Notes: generated by a model from the letters alone, not told the origin. 64,000 bases of DNA from Glaciihabitans sp. INWT7 (GCF_014217685.1 NZ_CP043654.1:84840-148839), one strand, 5' to 3'. Shown: positions 16,460 to 24,548, numbered from the stretch's first letter. Made by a program: numbers and translations.

Positions 16460-17575
16460 TCAGTCCTTTGCTGTGTTCGGGAAACCTGCAGTGGTGAGCA
16501 GATCGTTGATGACGCGTTCGTCGCGCGCGACGGCGCGCGCAGTCTCGGGGAGGACGGTGCCGGACTTCACGAGTTCCGTCAGGGATGTCTCCATCGCGAC
16601 CATTCGCTCCTGGCGACCGCCGCCGAGAAGGTACTGCTGGACCAGTTTCATATCCCCACCTTCGCCGCCGGAGCCGCGCACCATTTCGGAGAACTGGCGG
16701 GTGTTGTAGGCGATCTCCTGCGCTATGGCGAGGCCGCCGCCGATCTTGGGGATGAGGGTCTGGACGATGACTCCCAGGAGCACCTGCGAGAGGAGCGTGC
16801 GCATCAGAGGCTGCTCGTTGGGTGGGAACATCGAGATCAGGCCGTCAATCGCTTCGGCTGTGGATCCGGCGTGCATTGTGGATACGACGAGGTGGCCGGA
16901 GGCTGCAGCATCGACGGCGGCGCTGGCCGTTTCGGAGTTGACAATTTCGCCGATGACGATGATTTTCGGGTGGGACCGCTTCGCGTTCTGGACACCTTCG
17001 GAGAAGGAGCGCACATGGCTTCCGACCTCACGCTGGTTCACCAGGCTGCGCCCAACCGGGTAGATGTACTCCACCGGATCCTCAATCGTGTAGATCGAAC
17101 TCGCCTCGCTGATGTTCACGTCGTTGACCAACGCGGCGATGCTAGTGCTCTTGCCCGAGCCGGTCTGTCCGGTGAAGAGAAGCAGGCCGGCAGGACGCTT
17201 GATCGTGTCGAGCAGCGAGTCGGGAAGGTGGAGTTCCTGCGAGGTGGGGATGCGGCGGGAGATGATTCGGATGGTGGCTGTGGTTCCTGCAACTGTCTTC
17301 CGGACGGCGAGGCGTCCGCGGAACGTTCCGCCGATGTCGAAGGACGAGTCCGCCTGGCCGTTCGCTTCGAAGGCTTCGAGGCCACCATGAGCGAACTCGC
17401 TGATGAGGGTATCGATGATCCCCTGGTCTATCGTCGGCATCGCCTCGAATGCGAGCGTGGACTTGTCCTTCACATACCAGAGGCCGCGCTGTGCGGAAAG
17501 GTGGATGTCGGAGCATCCCTCGTCACCGAAGTAGTCGAGCATGCGGCCAATTTCGGTGATCGTGCTAGACGTCAT
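16460..17575 (-). CDS. PilT-like secretion/retraction ATPase
   Basis: 371 aa. Walker A (LLFTGQTGSGKSTSIAALVN, ~residues 133-152), Asp box (IYTIEDPVEYIYP), Walker B region (HPKIIVIGEIVNSETASAAV) and His box (LVVSTMHAGS) are all present. The short N-terminal PAS-like domain and overall length match PilT rather than PilB. PilT powers pilus retraction or DNA uptake. It starts inside the end of the PilB-like gene, so both are coupled. E in GEIVN replaces the more usual GEMRD, and the Arg is missing there. Confidence 0.88.
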   Translation of the reverse strand: MTSSTITEIGRMLDYFGDEGCSDIHLSAQRGLWYVKDKSTLAFEAMPTIDQGIIDTLISEFAHGGLEAFEANGQADSSFDIGGTFRGRLAVRKTVAGTTATIRIISRRIPTSQELHLPDSLLDTIKRPAGLLLFTGQTGSGKSTSIAALVNDVNISEASSIYTIEDPVEYIYPVGRSLVNQREVGSHVRSFSEGVQNAKRSHPKIIVIGEIVNSETASAAVDAAASGHLVVSTMHAGSTAEAIDGLISMFPPNEQPLMRTLLSQVLLGVIVQTLIPKIGGGLAIAQEIAYNTRQFSEMVRGSGGEGGDMKLVQQYLLGGGRQERMVAMETSLTELVKSGTVLPETARAVARDERVINDLLTTAGFPNTAKD

Positions 17576-19094
17576 GTCCGACCACCCGTCGCGCTTCGTC
17601 GTTGTCGGTGACGCCGTCGGTGACGAGGTATTTGAGGTTCGCAGCGAAGGTGGTCGAGCTTTCGGCGGCCGCAGCGCGGACCCCGCTCAGGGATTTGTTC
17701 TCGATCAGCCGGTCGGCGAGGTCGTCGTTGATCAGGAGGACCTCGTGGATGGCGTGGCGGCCGTGGTAGCCACCTTCCCCGTCCAGCTTCTTGACGAGGC
17801 GCTGCGAGATGACTCCGGAGACAGCGTCGAGCACCGAAAGAGGGGTGTCGTCGCTCAGCTCGATGAGGCGCAACAGCGCCGTCACGTTGTCACTGGCGTG
17901 GATCGTGGAGATGACACGGCGACCCGCTTTTGCCATGCGGACGGCCGCCGCGGCGGTCGCGGAGTCGCGGATCTCGCCGATGAACAGGGTGTCGAAGTCT
18001 GACCGAACCAGATAGCGCATGATGTCGCTGAATCCGGCGCCGACTTCCTCCTGAACTTCGATCTGCGATACGCCAGGAAGGACTCGCTCCACCGGGTCCT
18101 CGACAGCGATGACAGCCTTGCCCTCAGTTCCGATTTCGGTGAGTGCCAGGTGCGCGGTGGTGGTCTTGCCTTCGCCGACGGGGCCGGCGATCAGGATCAT
18201 CCCGCTTGGCTTCAGAAGCAGCTCGCGGATAGCGGCGATGTTCTCGTCGGTTGCACCCATCGTGTCGAGAGTGCGGAGCTCGCCAATCTGAGGCAGACGG
18301 AGGACGATCTTTTCGCCACCGTCGAAGAGGGGCAGCGAGACAGCGCGAACCCGATACGGGAAACCGTTCATCGGCAGCTCGTAGCGTCCGTCGTCCGGGA
18401 CGAGGGAGGAGCTGGTGGACAGCTCGGCGCTGGTTTTCAGCATGTTCATGATGACAGTCGCTTCACGGCCCTCGATGCGACGAATGGCCTCGAGGTCCCC
18501 GTCGATTCGAGCCTGGATGGTCAGCGACTTGTCGATGCCACTCATGTTCAGGTGAACGTCGGAAACGCCGGCGTTGACCATGTCGTGGAGAGCCCCCTCG
18601 AGCCACTGTCCTGCAGGGTGATCCTGGATAAGACCCGCCAGAGCAGGACGGACACCACGGGGGATGAGAACGGCGAGCACCGCGTCGTCTGGGGTGTCCG
18701 ACTCGGATGACAGCTGTAGCGTTTCGGGTTCGATCTTCACGCGGACAGGCCAAGCGGCTTCGCGCTCGGCGTCCTCGTCGAGGAGCGAGTTGAGACTGAA
18801 CGGGGTCTCCGGGGCGGCGATGCCCGCGGTGTCATCTGCGGTGTCATCTGCGACAGCAGCCTCGGCAACGGCCGGCTCCTCATCCGGAACCTCGACCGGC
18901 TCCGCGGCGACGAGATCAGGCGTAAAAGGAAGCATGAACGAGGGGACCTCCGTGGCGCCCTCGGCAAGATGCAGGTCATCCACATCGGCGATCGGTGTCG
19001 ACGGCGGCACGGCGTCCCACGACGGAACGATAGGCGCGACGACGGGGTGAATGGTCTTCTCCATCAATCGCTCGAATGGGTCGTTGTCCGTCAT
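17565..19094 (-). CDS. PilB/GspE-like assembly ATPase
   Basis: 509 aa. Residues 1-130 are acidic and low-complexity; residues ~140-300 hold the N2-type domain (DVHLNMSG...ARIDGDLEAI). Walker A is GPVGEGKTTTAHLALTE (~residue 306), where the P-loop is GPVGEGKT rather than GPTGSGKT; Asp box is AVIAVEDPVERVLPG and Walker B is FDTLFIGEIRDSATAAAA with STIHASD. It extends the pilus from prepilins. First gene of the pilus operon, preceded by a short leader element. The four-Cys zinc site of many PilB proteins is not visible. Confidence 0.86.
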   Translation of the reverse strand: MTDNDPFERLMEKTIHPVVAPIVPSWDAVPPSTPIADVDDLHLAEGATEVPSFMLPFTPDLVAAEPVEVPDEEPAVAEAAVADDTADDTAGIAAPETPFSLNSLLDEDAEREAAWPVRVKIEPETLQLSSESDTPDDAVLAVLIPRGVRPALAGLIQDHPAGQWLEGALHDMVNAGVSDVHLNMSGIDKSLTIQARIDGDLEAIRRIEGREATVIMNMLKTSAELSTSSSLVPDDGRYELPMNGFPYRVRAVSLPLFDGGEKIVLRLPQIGELRTLDTMGATDENIAAIRELLLKPSGMILIAGPVGEGKTTTAHLALTEIGTEGKAVIAVEDPVERVLPGVSQIEVQEEVGAGFSDIMRYLVRSDFDTLFIGEIRDSATAAAAVRMAKAGRRVISTIHASDNVTALLRLIELSDDTPLSVLDAVSGVISQRLVKKLDGEGGYHGRHAIHEVLLINDDLADRLIENKSLSGVRAAAAESSTTFAANLKYLVTDGVTDNDEARRVVGHDV

Positions 19095-19136
19095 CGCCTG
19101 CCACTTCCGGGGTGTCTTCGACGCGGGTTCCCGCGT

Positions 19137-19156
19137 CTACAAGGAAGGCATGCGGC
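19137..19156 (-). promoter_or_regulatory. Short leader element with 4-codon ORF (MPSL-stop)
   Basis: GCCGCATGCCT at 19146-19156; ATG CCT TCC TTG TAG spans 19137-19151, 42 nt before the ATG of the PilB-like gene. The variant base changes the usual TCT codon to CCT. Confidence 0.55.
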
Positions 19157-19192
19157 AACAACGCCTGAGTGCTGAGAACGGGGCAGCGATGG

Positions 19193-19729
19193 TCAGGGGT
19201 TATCGGTCAGAAACGCACGAATCGAATCCACTTGGGCGCGGGTCAGGCCGAGCTCCGGGTTCGGCGCGATCATCAGTGAAGGCACATCTACGGAAGCGGC
19301 GACGGCGGCCCCGAACATCGGCACCTGATCGTCATCGACCCAGATGAAGGGTCCGGGGGTAACCGTGAGATCCTCGAGGATCTGGTCACGCTTCCATTCG
19401 AGGGGCAACTCACCAGCGCGGCCCGAACGCCGCCGGATGTTCAGCCAGCGGCCGCCACTAAGAGCGCCGACACGTCCGACGAGGTTCCCGATCGCGCCGT
19501 CCTCCAGCCAGGTGGTCAGCCACACCAGCTCGACGTCGAACTCCTCCCTCAGAGAATCGATCGCGGCAAGCATGCTGGGGGAGTGCCAGACCAGGTATTG
19601 GACGGCGAGCCCGCCTCCGAGCTTCACCGTCACCGTAAGACGCCGCGTATCACCCCACATGAGAGCAGGCGCGCTCAACACCCCGTCGACATCCAGGAAG
19701 AGACGAGCGCGCGGCGCGGAAGAGTTCAC
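19193..19729 (-). CDS. HAD-like phosphatase/hydrolase-fold protein
   Basis: 178 aa from a GTG overlapping the stop of a four-codon ORF. HAD motif I is LFLDVDGVLS (residues ~9-18, nucleophile Asp first of DxD); motif II-like Thr lies in LVWLTTWL and motif IV-like acids in FIWVDDDQVP. The insert between carries Arg-rich loops. The same fold occurs at the C-terminus of the 1509-aa FtsK protein in this window (FLDVDGVFSP, VVWIDDK). The substrate is unknown; HAD proteins hydrolyse phosphoesters, and some act in nucleic-acid end repair. Confidence 0.75.
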   Translation of the reverse strand: MNSSAPRARLFLDVDGVLSAPALMWGDTRRLTVTVKLGGGLAVQYLVWHSPSMLAAIDSLREEFDVELVWLTTWLEDGAIGNLVGRVGALSGGRWLNIRRRSGRAGELPLEWKRDQILEDLTVTPGPFIWVDDDQVPMFGAAVAASVDVPSLMIAPNPELGLTRAQVDSIRAFLTDNP

Positions 19730-19747
19730 AGAACAGCCATGCGCGGG
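19726..19747 (-). promoter_or_regulatory. Short leader variant with overlapping 4-codon ORF (MAVL-stop)
   Basis: CCCGCGCATG precedes ATG GCT GTT CTG TGA (19726-19740), whose TGA overlaps the GTG start of the HAD gene (GTGA). No Shine-Dalgarno is seen for the HAD start. Confidence 0.55.
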
Positions 19748-19749
19748 AG

Positions 19750-20598
19750 TCAGCGTTTCTTCGCCGGGCGGCGCGGACGTTTCGGGCGGGGCTTCGCCGC
19801 GACAAGTTTGGGCGCGGCGGTGGACGATCCGGGGGCGGCCTTCGGCTTAGCCGGCGCGACGCGCGCCGGACGCTTCTTCTTGGCAGAAGCGGGCGCGGCG
19901 GTGGCAACAGGTGCGGCGGGTGCGGCCCGGCGCGGACCCCAGCTCGGCGCGGCGGCCCCCGCCTTGAAGTTCAACGGCTCGGACACCGCGGCGACCCGCG
20001 CCCACTCCGCCAGATACGCCGCAGCGATCGTCGGATCCTCAATCGAGATCGCGTTCTCGAGGCTGGACTCGGCGTTGACCGTGAAGTTGAACGATCCGGT
20101 CCAGACCGCAACCGGCTTTCCGGCGGCCAGGCGGACCACGAACTTGTGGTGGAGCAACGGGTTGTTCGCCGTCCGAGCGCGAGGGCTGTGACCGACGCAG
20201 CGGACCGGGTCGATCTCATCGGAGGCGCCGGCCATGGATTTGAGCGGGGCCGGGAAGTCCTGCCGGCGGAGACCGCCGGTAAGCCGGGCCAAGTTCGCGC
20301 GGATGCGGACAGATGCCGGCTTCTTGTCGCCGTCCCGAAGCGCCCATTCCTTGTTGACGATCAGCGAGACCGGCTTCCCGACCAGTTCGTCCATCAGACG
20401 GGTGGACGTGATCCAGGCCACGCAGCCGACCACAGATTCGCTGTCCCTCAGGAACTGAGCAAGCGGCGTGGCGATGTCGCCAAGGTGCACCGTCACAGTG
20501 CCGCTGCGCGCGCCGCGCGATCGCTTCGACCAGTCGTAACCAGGTTTCGGCGCAGCGGCAGTGAGGGCGTTCAGGTCAAAAGCTTGGAGGCGGGCCAC
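19750..20598 (-). CDS. Phospholipase D-like (HKD) nuclease with basic tail
   Basis: 282 aa, GTG start. A single HKD-type site is visible: HHKFVVRLAAGKPVAVWTGS followed by FNFTVNAESSLENA, i.e. H-x-K and the G-S-x-N of the PLD superfamily. Residues 205-282 are Ala/Pro/Lys/Arg-rich (KKKRPARVAPAKPKAAP), a histone-like tail likely to bind nucleic acid. A single HKD copy suggests a dimeric Nuc-like endonuclease, as found on conjugative plasmids. It has a short leader element upstream and stands next to the HAD gene. Confidence 0.78.
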   Translation of the reverse strand: MARLQAFDLNALTAAAPKPGYDWSKRSRGARSGTVTVHLGDIATPLAQFLRDSESVVGCVAWITSTRLMDELVGKPVSLIVNKEWALRDGDKKPASVRIRANLARLTGGLRRQDFPAPLKSMAGASDEIDPVRCVGHSPRARTANNPLLHHKFVVRLAAGKPVAVWTGSFNFTVNAESSLENAISIEDPTIAAAYLAEWARVAAVSEPLNFKAGAAAPSWGPRRAAPAAPVATAAPASAKKKRPARVAPAKPKAAPGSSTAAPKLVAAKPRPKRPRRPAKKR

Positions 20599-20626
20599 GG
20601 TTCTCGATTCGGCGGGACGCTGGCGG

Positions 20627-20661
20627 TCAGCGTTCCGATCTTCGAGAAGGAGACATGTGGC
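20627..20661 (-). promoter_or_regulatory. Short leader element with 9-codon ORF
   Basis: GCCACATGTCT at 20651-20661 opens ATG TCT CCT TCT CGA ... TGA (20627-20656; peptide MSPSRRSER), about 30 nt before the GTG of the PLD-like gene. Confidence 0.5.
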
Positions 20662-20695
20662 GATCTACTCGCCGCAAAAGTCGACGTCTCAGCCT

Positions 20696-21253
20696 TCAGT
20701 TGTGACGGGTGGGAAGCGGGTAGCCGAGTGCCGTGAAGTCGATCCCGAGGTTCACGGCGTTCGCCTTGATGACCGTGAGGTTGTGCTCGGCGGGCAGCGA
20801 GTAGTCCGTGCCCTCCCAGAGTTCGTCCGTGTACACGCCATCGAGTGTCTGGGCGAACTCGTCAAGCGCTCCGTCCCCGGTGAGCGGGTCCTCATCGTAG
20901 CCGGGGAAGTTCCAGTATTCGCGGCCGAGCGATGGGTGGTCGCTGATGAGGACGTTGCCTTCGCGAAGCACCTTCGGGAACTCGTCGTCCGCGAATGTGC
21001 GCTCGTCGTCACGCTCGATCGCGTTGGCGCCGGCGTGCTGGTTGAGGACGTCCTCGACGTCCATGTCGGCCGCCGCCGGCGAAAGCTCCCCGCGCTTGAT
21101 CATCGTGGCGACCAGCTGAGGCCCGGTGAAGACCCGGTTCAGGTAGATGTAGCCAGCGACCGCATCCTGGGACAGTTGAGCCTCGGGCGGAGTCTGCAGC
21201 TTGTCGGTGAACTTCCCGGCTGTGCGGGGATGGTCAGCTTCGGTGAACGTCAT
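20696..21253 (-). CDS. HPR-tag family protein (185 aa)
   Basis: 185 aa with tag TEADHPRTAGKFTDKLQTPP at the N-terminus. The rest is soluble and acidic, with QLVATMIKRGELSPAAADMD then DVEDVLNQHAGANAIERDDE and a C-terminal stretch HNLTVIKANAVNLGIDFTAL. No known domain. It is the only member lacking the 12-mer element: it starts 21 bp after the stop of another tagged gene, so the two form one operon. Confidence 0.65.
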   Translation of the reverse strand: MTFTEADHPRTAGKFTDKLQTPPEAQLSQDAVAGYIYLNRVFTGPQLVATMIKRGELSPAAADMDVEDVLNQHAGANAIERDDERTFADDEFPKVLREGNVLISDHPSLGREYWNFPGYDEDPLTGDGALDEFAQTLDGVYTDELWEGTDYSLPAEHNLTVIKANAVNLGIDFTALGYPLPTRHN

Positions 21254-21274
21254 GATCTGGTTTCGCTTTCTGGG

Positions 21275-21829
21275 TTACGCGGCGTCGAGCGAGACGAACC
21301 GCTCCTGGATGTAGGCGTGGGTGGAGTTGCGGAGAGCTGCCTTCGCTACGGGGCTGAGGGCCGGGTTGTCGAGAAGCGCGTTCTGCACCTGGGGGAGGGG
21401 GTCAGCCGCCAGCTCGAGCTGGTCCTGCTCGCGGGTGTTGGCGTGACCCGCTGCGAGCATCCGAATGTCGGTGGCGCGATCGCGGCACGCCTGCGCGAGA
21501 AGAGCGCCGTGAGCGACGGGGTTGCGGACCACTCGGGCCCGGGTTCCGAGATCGCCGCGCTCGTAGAGCGCGAGCTGAGTGTCCAGGCCCACGTTCGGGT
21601 GCCCAGCGATCCAGGTGTCGATCATCCAGTTGTCCAACCGGGCGAGCTCTTCGATTCCGTTTCCGGTAGTGAGCGGGTCGGTCGCGGGGAACTCGTAGTC
21701 GAACGGGTTCACCTCGTCCACGGGCTCGGCGACGTCGGCGAGCAGAAGACCCATTTCGGGACGGCTCTGCTCCTTGTCGACGAAACGGCCGGCCAGGCGC
21801 GGGTGATCAAGTTCGTTGAAGGTGTCCAT
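21275..21829 (-). CDS. HPR-tag family protein (184 aa)
   Basis: 184 aa, tag NELDHPRLAGRFVDKEQSRP. The body is helical (EELARLDNWMIDTWIAGHPN, ALLAQACRDRATDIRMLAAG, ALRNSTHAYIQERFVSL) with no recognised domain. The ATG has no Shine-Dalgarno and lies seven bases after GCCGCACACGTA. A long stem-loop terminator lies between this unit and the Sel1 gene upstream, so it begins a new transcript that includes the 185-aa tagged gene. Confidence 0.66.
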   Translation of the reverse strand: MDTFNELDHPRLAGRFVDKEQSRPEMGLLLADVAEPVDEVNPFDYEFPATDPLTTGNGIEELARLDNWMIDTWIAGHPNVGLDTQLALYERGDLGTRARVVRNPVAHGALLAQACRDRATDIRMLAAGHANTREQDQLELAADPLPQVQNALLDNPALSPVAKAALRNSTHAYIQERFVSLDAA

Positions 21830-21836
21830 GACGAAC

Positions 21837-21848
21837 TACGTGTGCGGC
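21837..21848 (-). promoter_or_regulatory. Long leader element GCCGCACACGTA
   Basis: Seven bases before the ATG of the 184-aa tagged gene; 24 bp after a T-rich terminator. Confidence 0.62.
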
Positions 21849-21864
21849 TCGGTCTGACGGCACA

Positions 21865-21956
21865 AAATAAGACCGGCAGCGCCGCCCGCGTGCCTTTCGG
21901 CCAGACTCCCAGCACCCCCGAGCTGAACGTCTTTCGCGGGGAACGGCGCTGCCGGC
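21865..21956 (-). terminator. Long stem-loop terminator with T-rich tail
   Basis: CCGGCAGCGCCG (21944-21955) pairs with CGGCGCTGCCGG (21872-21884 region) over 12 bp around a 60-nt loop, followed by TCTTATTTT. A second hairpin, GGCGCTGAAAAGCGCC, lies at 21970-21985. Together they isolate the Sel1 unit from the tagged pair. Confidence 0.65.
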
Positions 21957-21989
21957 CTAGCCCCTTGAGGCGCTTTTCAGCGCCACAAA

Positions 21990-22514
21990 TTAGACATGCG
22001 GCACATTTGACGGCAACCGGCTCTTCCTGTACCAAGTGAGTGCCCTGGACAGATGCGCCCGTTTCAGGTGCAGGCCGGCGGTCTTGCGCATCGCATCGCG
22101 ATCACCGGCTTCCGCCGCTCGGGTGTACCAGGAAAGGGCCAGTTCCATATCGCCTGCAGAAACAGCTCGATTGCCCATGTTGTACATCGCATCGCGGTGC
22201 CCCAGGTCGGCGGCCTTGCCGAGCCATTCGTTCGACGACGTTTCTTCCCCGAGCGCCAGGAGCACCATCGCGAGCCGGAACGTCCCGTACGGGTCTCCCG
22301 TCTCGGCGGCCTTTCCGTACCAGATCACCGCTTCCAGGAAGGCACCTCGCATCTCCGCGAACGCGGCAATGTCCAACATCGAGTCAGAGTCGCCGGCCTC
22401 TGCCGCAATCGACCAGAACTTCACGGCGGCCGCCGTGTCGCCGTTGTCCCAGTTCACCTGAGCCATAGTTCTCGCGAGCATGGCGGAGGCCCTGGTCAAG
22501 TCGGAGTCAGTCAT
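21990..22514 (-). CDS. Sel1/TPR-like repeat protein
   Basis: 174 aa. At least three ~36-residue repeats of the Sel1 type, with A-x-x-W-Y/F-x-K/R-A-A-E-x-G-D (AVKFWSIAAEAGDSDSMLDI, AVIWYGKAAETGDPYGTFRL, ALSWYTRAAEAGDRDAMRKT). Sel1 solenoids mediate protein contacts. It is soluble, without signal peptide. Its last codons and stop lie inside a GCCGCATGTCT element (CCG CAT GTC TAA), so the coding end and the element share sequence. Confidence 0.75.
   Translation of the reverse strand: MTDSDLTRASAMLARTMAQVNWDNGDTAAAVKFWSIAAEAGDSDSMLDIAAFAEMRGAFLEAVIWYGKAAETGDPYGTFRLAMVLLALGEETSSNEWLGKAADLGHRDAMYNMGNRAVSAGDMELALSWYTRAAEAGDRDAMRKTAGLHLKRAHLSRALTWYRKSRLPSNVPHV
21992..22002 (-). promoter_or_regulatory. 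Short leader element overlapping a stop codon
   Basis: GCCGCATGTCT followed by AA forms the end of the Sel1 gene. Its ATG would open a six-codon ORF (MSNLWR). The next gene downstream is the tagged pair 160 nt away. Confidence 0.5.
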
Positions 22515-22572
22515 GGAACGAAACCTACCGCGGCTCGCCCGCTCGCTGCGGAATCCGGCTCCCCAAACACAC

Positions 22573-23574
22573 CTATCGGGTCGCCGAAACCGCAGCTTTC
22601 CGTGCAGCGATCGTGTGGTCGATAACGGTCAGAAGAGCGTCCTTGTGCTTGCTCGGGCAGCGGTGAACAGCTCCTCCGACGTTGAACCTGTGGCACTTCG
22701 CGCACTCGACCACGTCAGCCGTGGTCGTCCCCTTGATCAGACGGTTGTAGGCCTGGCCGATGGAGTTCGAGTTAGCGAACGCTCGAACACGCGCGGCCGT
22801 CGCCTTGTACCCGTACGTCCGGTTGCCGATCTTCACCGCGAGCACACCGCGGGTCTTGTCGTAACCGGCACCGGTGACGAACGTGTCATGCGGGCTCTGC
22901 TCGATAACCTGGCCGGCGGAAGCGATCCGGTCGGCGCGACGCTGCAGCAAGTCGCCGGCATCGCGAAGCGCCGTCGACGGGCGGCGGGACTCGAGCACAG
23001 CGCTGACCGCCTCGGACACCTGGGCTGCGGCGCCATCGGGGAAGTTCAGACCCTGGCACGACCACTCGCCCGGACCGTTCTGAGTCACTCGAACCCAGCC
23101 GGAGATGTCCCCGCCGTCGAACGTGCCGGTGACAGGCACATCGAAAGTCGAACCGGTCTCCTTGGCGTAGCGCTTGATCGACGTTGCCGAAGGCATCCGG
23201 ATGGTCACTTCTTCGCCGGAGTAAGACATCCGGTGGGTGTGTCGGCTTCCCGACAAGGCGCGACCGTCGGTGGAAGCGGGAGTGAAATCATCCGGCATCT
23301 GAGGGTAGCCTGTGGCGTCCGGACGGTACTCTGCCCGGACGAAGTGTGAAGTCCACCAGGTGTTGACCTGCGCGGTGGTGGTTCCGGAACGCTCGGCCTT
23401 GCCGGAGACTGCAGGGATGAAGCCGGCGTCCAGCAGGGCGGCGTGGCGCTGCTCGCGCTGTGCAGCGGTCATGCCGTCGGCGGTGAGTGCGGTCTCGGGG
23501 GCGGATTGTGCCTTGTCGATGAACTGCCCGAGCACGGCATCGCGTGGGTGGGTGAGAGTGTCGAAGGTCGTCAT
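22573..23574 (-). CDS. HPR-tag family protein with KTSC-like domain and zinc motif (333 aa)
   Basis: 333 aa, tag LTHPRDAVLGQFIDKAQSAP. Residues ~235-285 (GAGYDKTRGVLAVKIGNRTY, then GYKATAARVRAFANSNSIGQ AYNRLIKG) match the KTSC domain pattern (Y-x-Y ... S-x-G-x2-(F/Y)N-x2-I-(K/R)), a small domain thought to bind nucleic acid-processing enzymes. It is followed by CAKCHRFNVGGAVHRCPSKH, a C-x2-C...H-x-C-x4-H arrangement likely to bind zinc. This is the clearest case of the tag fused to a recognisable domain. Start fixed by the long element seven bases upstream. Confidence 0.68.
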   Translation of the reverse strand: MTTFDTLTHPRDAVLGQFIDKAQSAPETALTADGMTAAQREQRHAALLDAGFIPAVSGKAERSGTTTAQVNTWWTSHFVRAEYRPDATGYPQMPDDFTPASTDGRALSGSRHTHRMSYSGEEVTIRMPSATSIKRYAKETGSTFDVPVTGTFDGGDISGWVRVTQNGPGEWSCQGLNFPDGAAAQVSEAVSAVLESRRPSTALRDAGDLLQRRADRIASAGQVIEQSPHDTFVTGAGYDKTRGVLAVKIGNRTYGYKATAARVRAFANSNSIGQAYNRLIKGTTTADVVECAKCHRFNVGGAVHRCPSKHKDALLTVIDHTIAARKAAVSATR

Positions 23575-23581
23575 GGAGACC

Positions 23582-23593
23582 TACGTGTGCGGC
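23582..23593 (-). promoter_or_regulatory. Long leader element GCCGCACACGTA
   Basis: Seven bases before the ATG of the 333-aa tagged gene; followed by GGTCTCC. Confidence 0.62.
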
Positions 23594-23744
23594 GGCTGTT
23601 CGGACCGTCACAGTCGGGTGTCCAAGGGTCAGGCGGCCGCAGTGCTGGACGGCAAGCTGAATCCGACGCCCATGCATGAGAATCGGAACCCCCGCAAAGG
23701 CGAGGAAGTTACGAACGGATCGCATGTACAAATCCTCGGAACAC

Positions 23745-23762
23745 CCCCGTCACGACGGGGAA
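23745..23762 (-). terminator. Hairpin terminator
   Basis: CCCCGTC and GACGGGG form a tight 7-bp stem with a two-base gap, eight bases after the stop of the 182-aa gene. Confidence 0.5.
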
Positions 23763-23769
23763 ACGCCGA

Positions 23770-24318
23770 TCAGATGTCGGCGTTGACGAACAACTCGACG
23801 AACCCGAACTTCTGCAGCGACTCCAAATACGTCCGCTCGTTCGACGGGTCGAAATACTCCACGTTGCCCGTGATGAGGGTGTACGCGGTGAACGGCGCGT
23901 AGTCGGTCGTCAGCAACAGCAGCGGCACGGGGTTGTCCCAGTTGCCGCCGAAGTCAGAACCGTCGACAAGGCCGGTGCCGCGAGGGGTGAGAAGCGCTGT
24001 GAGGATCGTCTCGGTGGACGTTTCGGGATCGAACTCACCACTCTCCGTCATCTCGGCGAGCACGACAGCCTGCGACTGTGCGGCGATCGACGAAGCGGAG
24101 TCCACGCGTGTGAGGAACGCGAGCACGTCGCCTTCCTCGTCGTCGGCGAAAGCGTCGTAGCCCTCGATGACATGCGCGACGAGCTCGGTGAGCGAGTCAG
24201 CGTAGATCGTCTCGTCTGCGACGAGCAGCGCGTACGGCCAGGAGGCGCCGTCCTCGCGGATCGGCGAAGGCGTGATCGTGGTCGTTTGGTTGGTCTCAAC
24301 TGCGGTTGCCAAGGGCAT
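23770..24318 (-). CDS. Hypothetical acidic protein
   Basis: 182 aa from the ATG at 24318 (MPLATAVETNQ); the longer open frame upstream is Arg-rich and unlikely. The sequence is acidic, with DETIYADSLTELVAHVIEGY and NVEYFDPSNERTYLESLQKF and no membrane segment. No family recognised. It lacks the HPR tag but begins with a similarly low-complexity N-terminus (TTTITPSPIREDGASW). It follows the 31-aa gene by 70 bp, probably in the same transcript. Confidence 0.6.
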   Translation of the reverse strand: MPLATAVETNQTTTITPSPIREDGASWPYALLVADETIYADSLTELVAHVIEGYDAFADDEEGDVLAFLTRVDSASSIAAQSQAVVLAEMTESGEFDPETSTETILTALLTPRGTGLVDGSDFGGNWDNPVPLLLLTTDYAPFTAYTLITGNVEYFDPSNERTYLESLQKFGFVELFVNADI

Positions 24319-24388
24319 CTCGATTCTGTGCGCGCCGGTGTGGCGAGGATGGTCAGAGAGAACATGCGCGGCGCCCCCGCGCGCCGCG

Positions 24389-24484
24389 CTACGCGGCGAT
24401 CGGGGTGTCTTCCTCGGCCCTGCGACCGTCCTCGGCCAGCTGCTCACGAGTGGGGAACCATCCTCGGATGTCGTCTTCGTACAT
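24389..24484 (-). CDS. Small protein (31 aa)
   Basis: MYEDDIRGWFPTREQLAEDG plus eleven more residues, 31 aa in all. AAGGAG lies seven bases upstream of the ATG, the best ribosome-binding site in this area. The ATG of the short leader element 48 nt upstream is in the same frame with no stop between, so a 47-aa form (MSYLQRTP...) is also possible. Function unknown; strongly acidic. Confidence 0.5.
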   Translation of the reverse strand: MYEDDIRGWFPTREQLAEDGRRAEEDTPIAA

Positions 24485-24526
24485 GTCGTGCTCCTTCGGT
24501 AGTGCGTCGGGGGTCCGTTGCAAATA

Positions 24527-24537
24527 AGACATGCGGC
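24527..24537 (-). promoter_or_regulatory. Short leader element GCCGCATGTCT
   Basis: Upstream of the 31-aa gene. Here the internal ATG stays in frame with that gene, one of the few copies without an early stop. Confidence 0.5.
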
Positions 24538-24548
24538 GGGTCTGCTGG

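Noticed and set aside
20561..22039. 492-aa plus-strand frame
   Set aside because: Antisense to two tagged genes that have tags, leader elements and matching codon bias; no start signal of its own.
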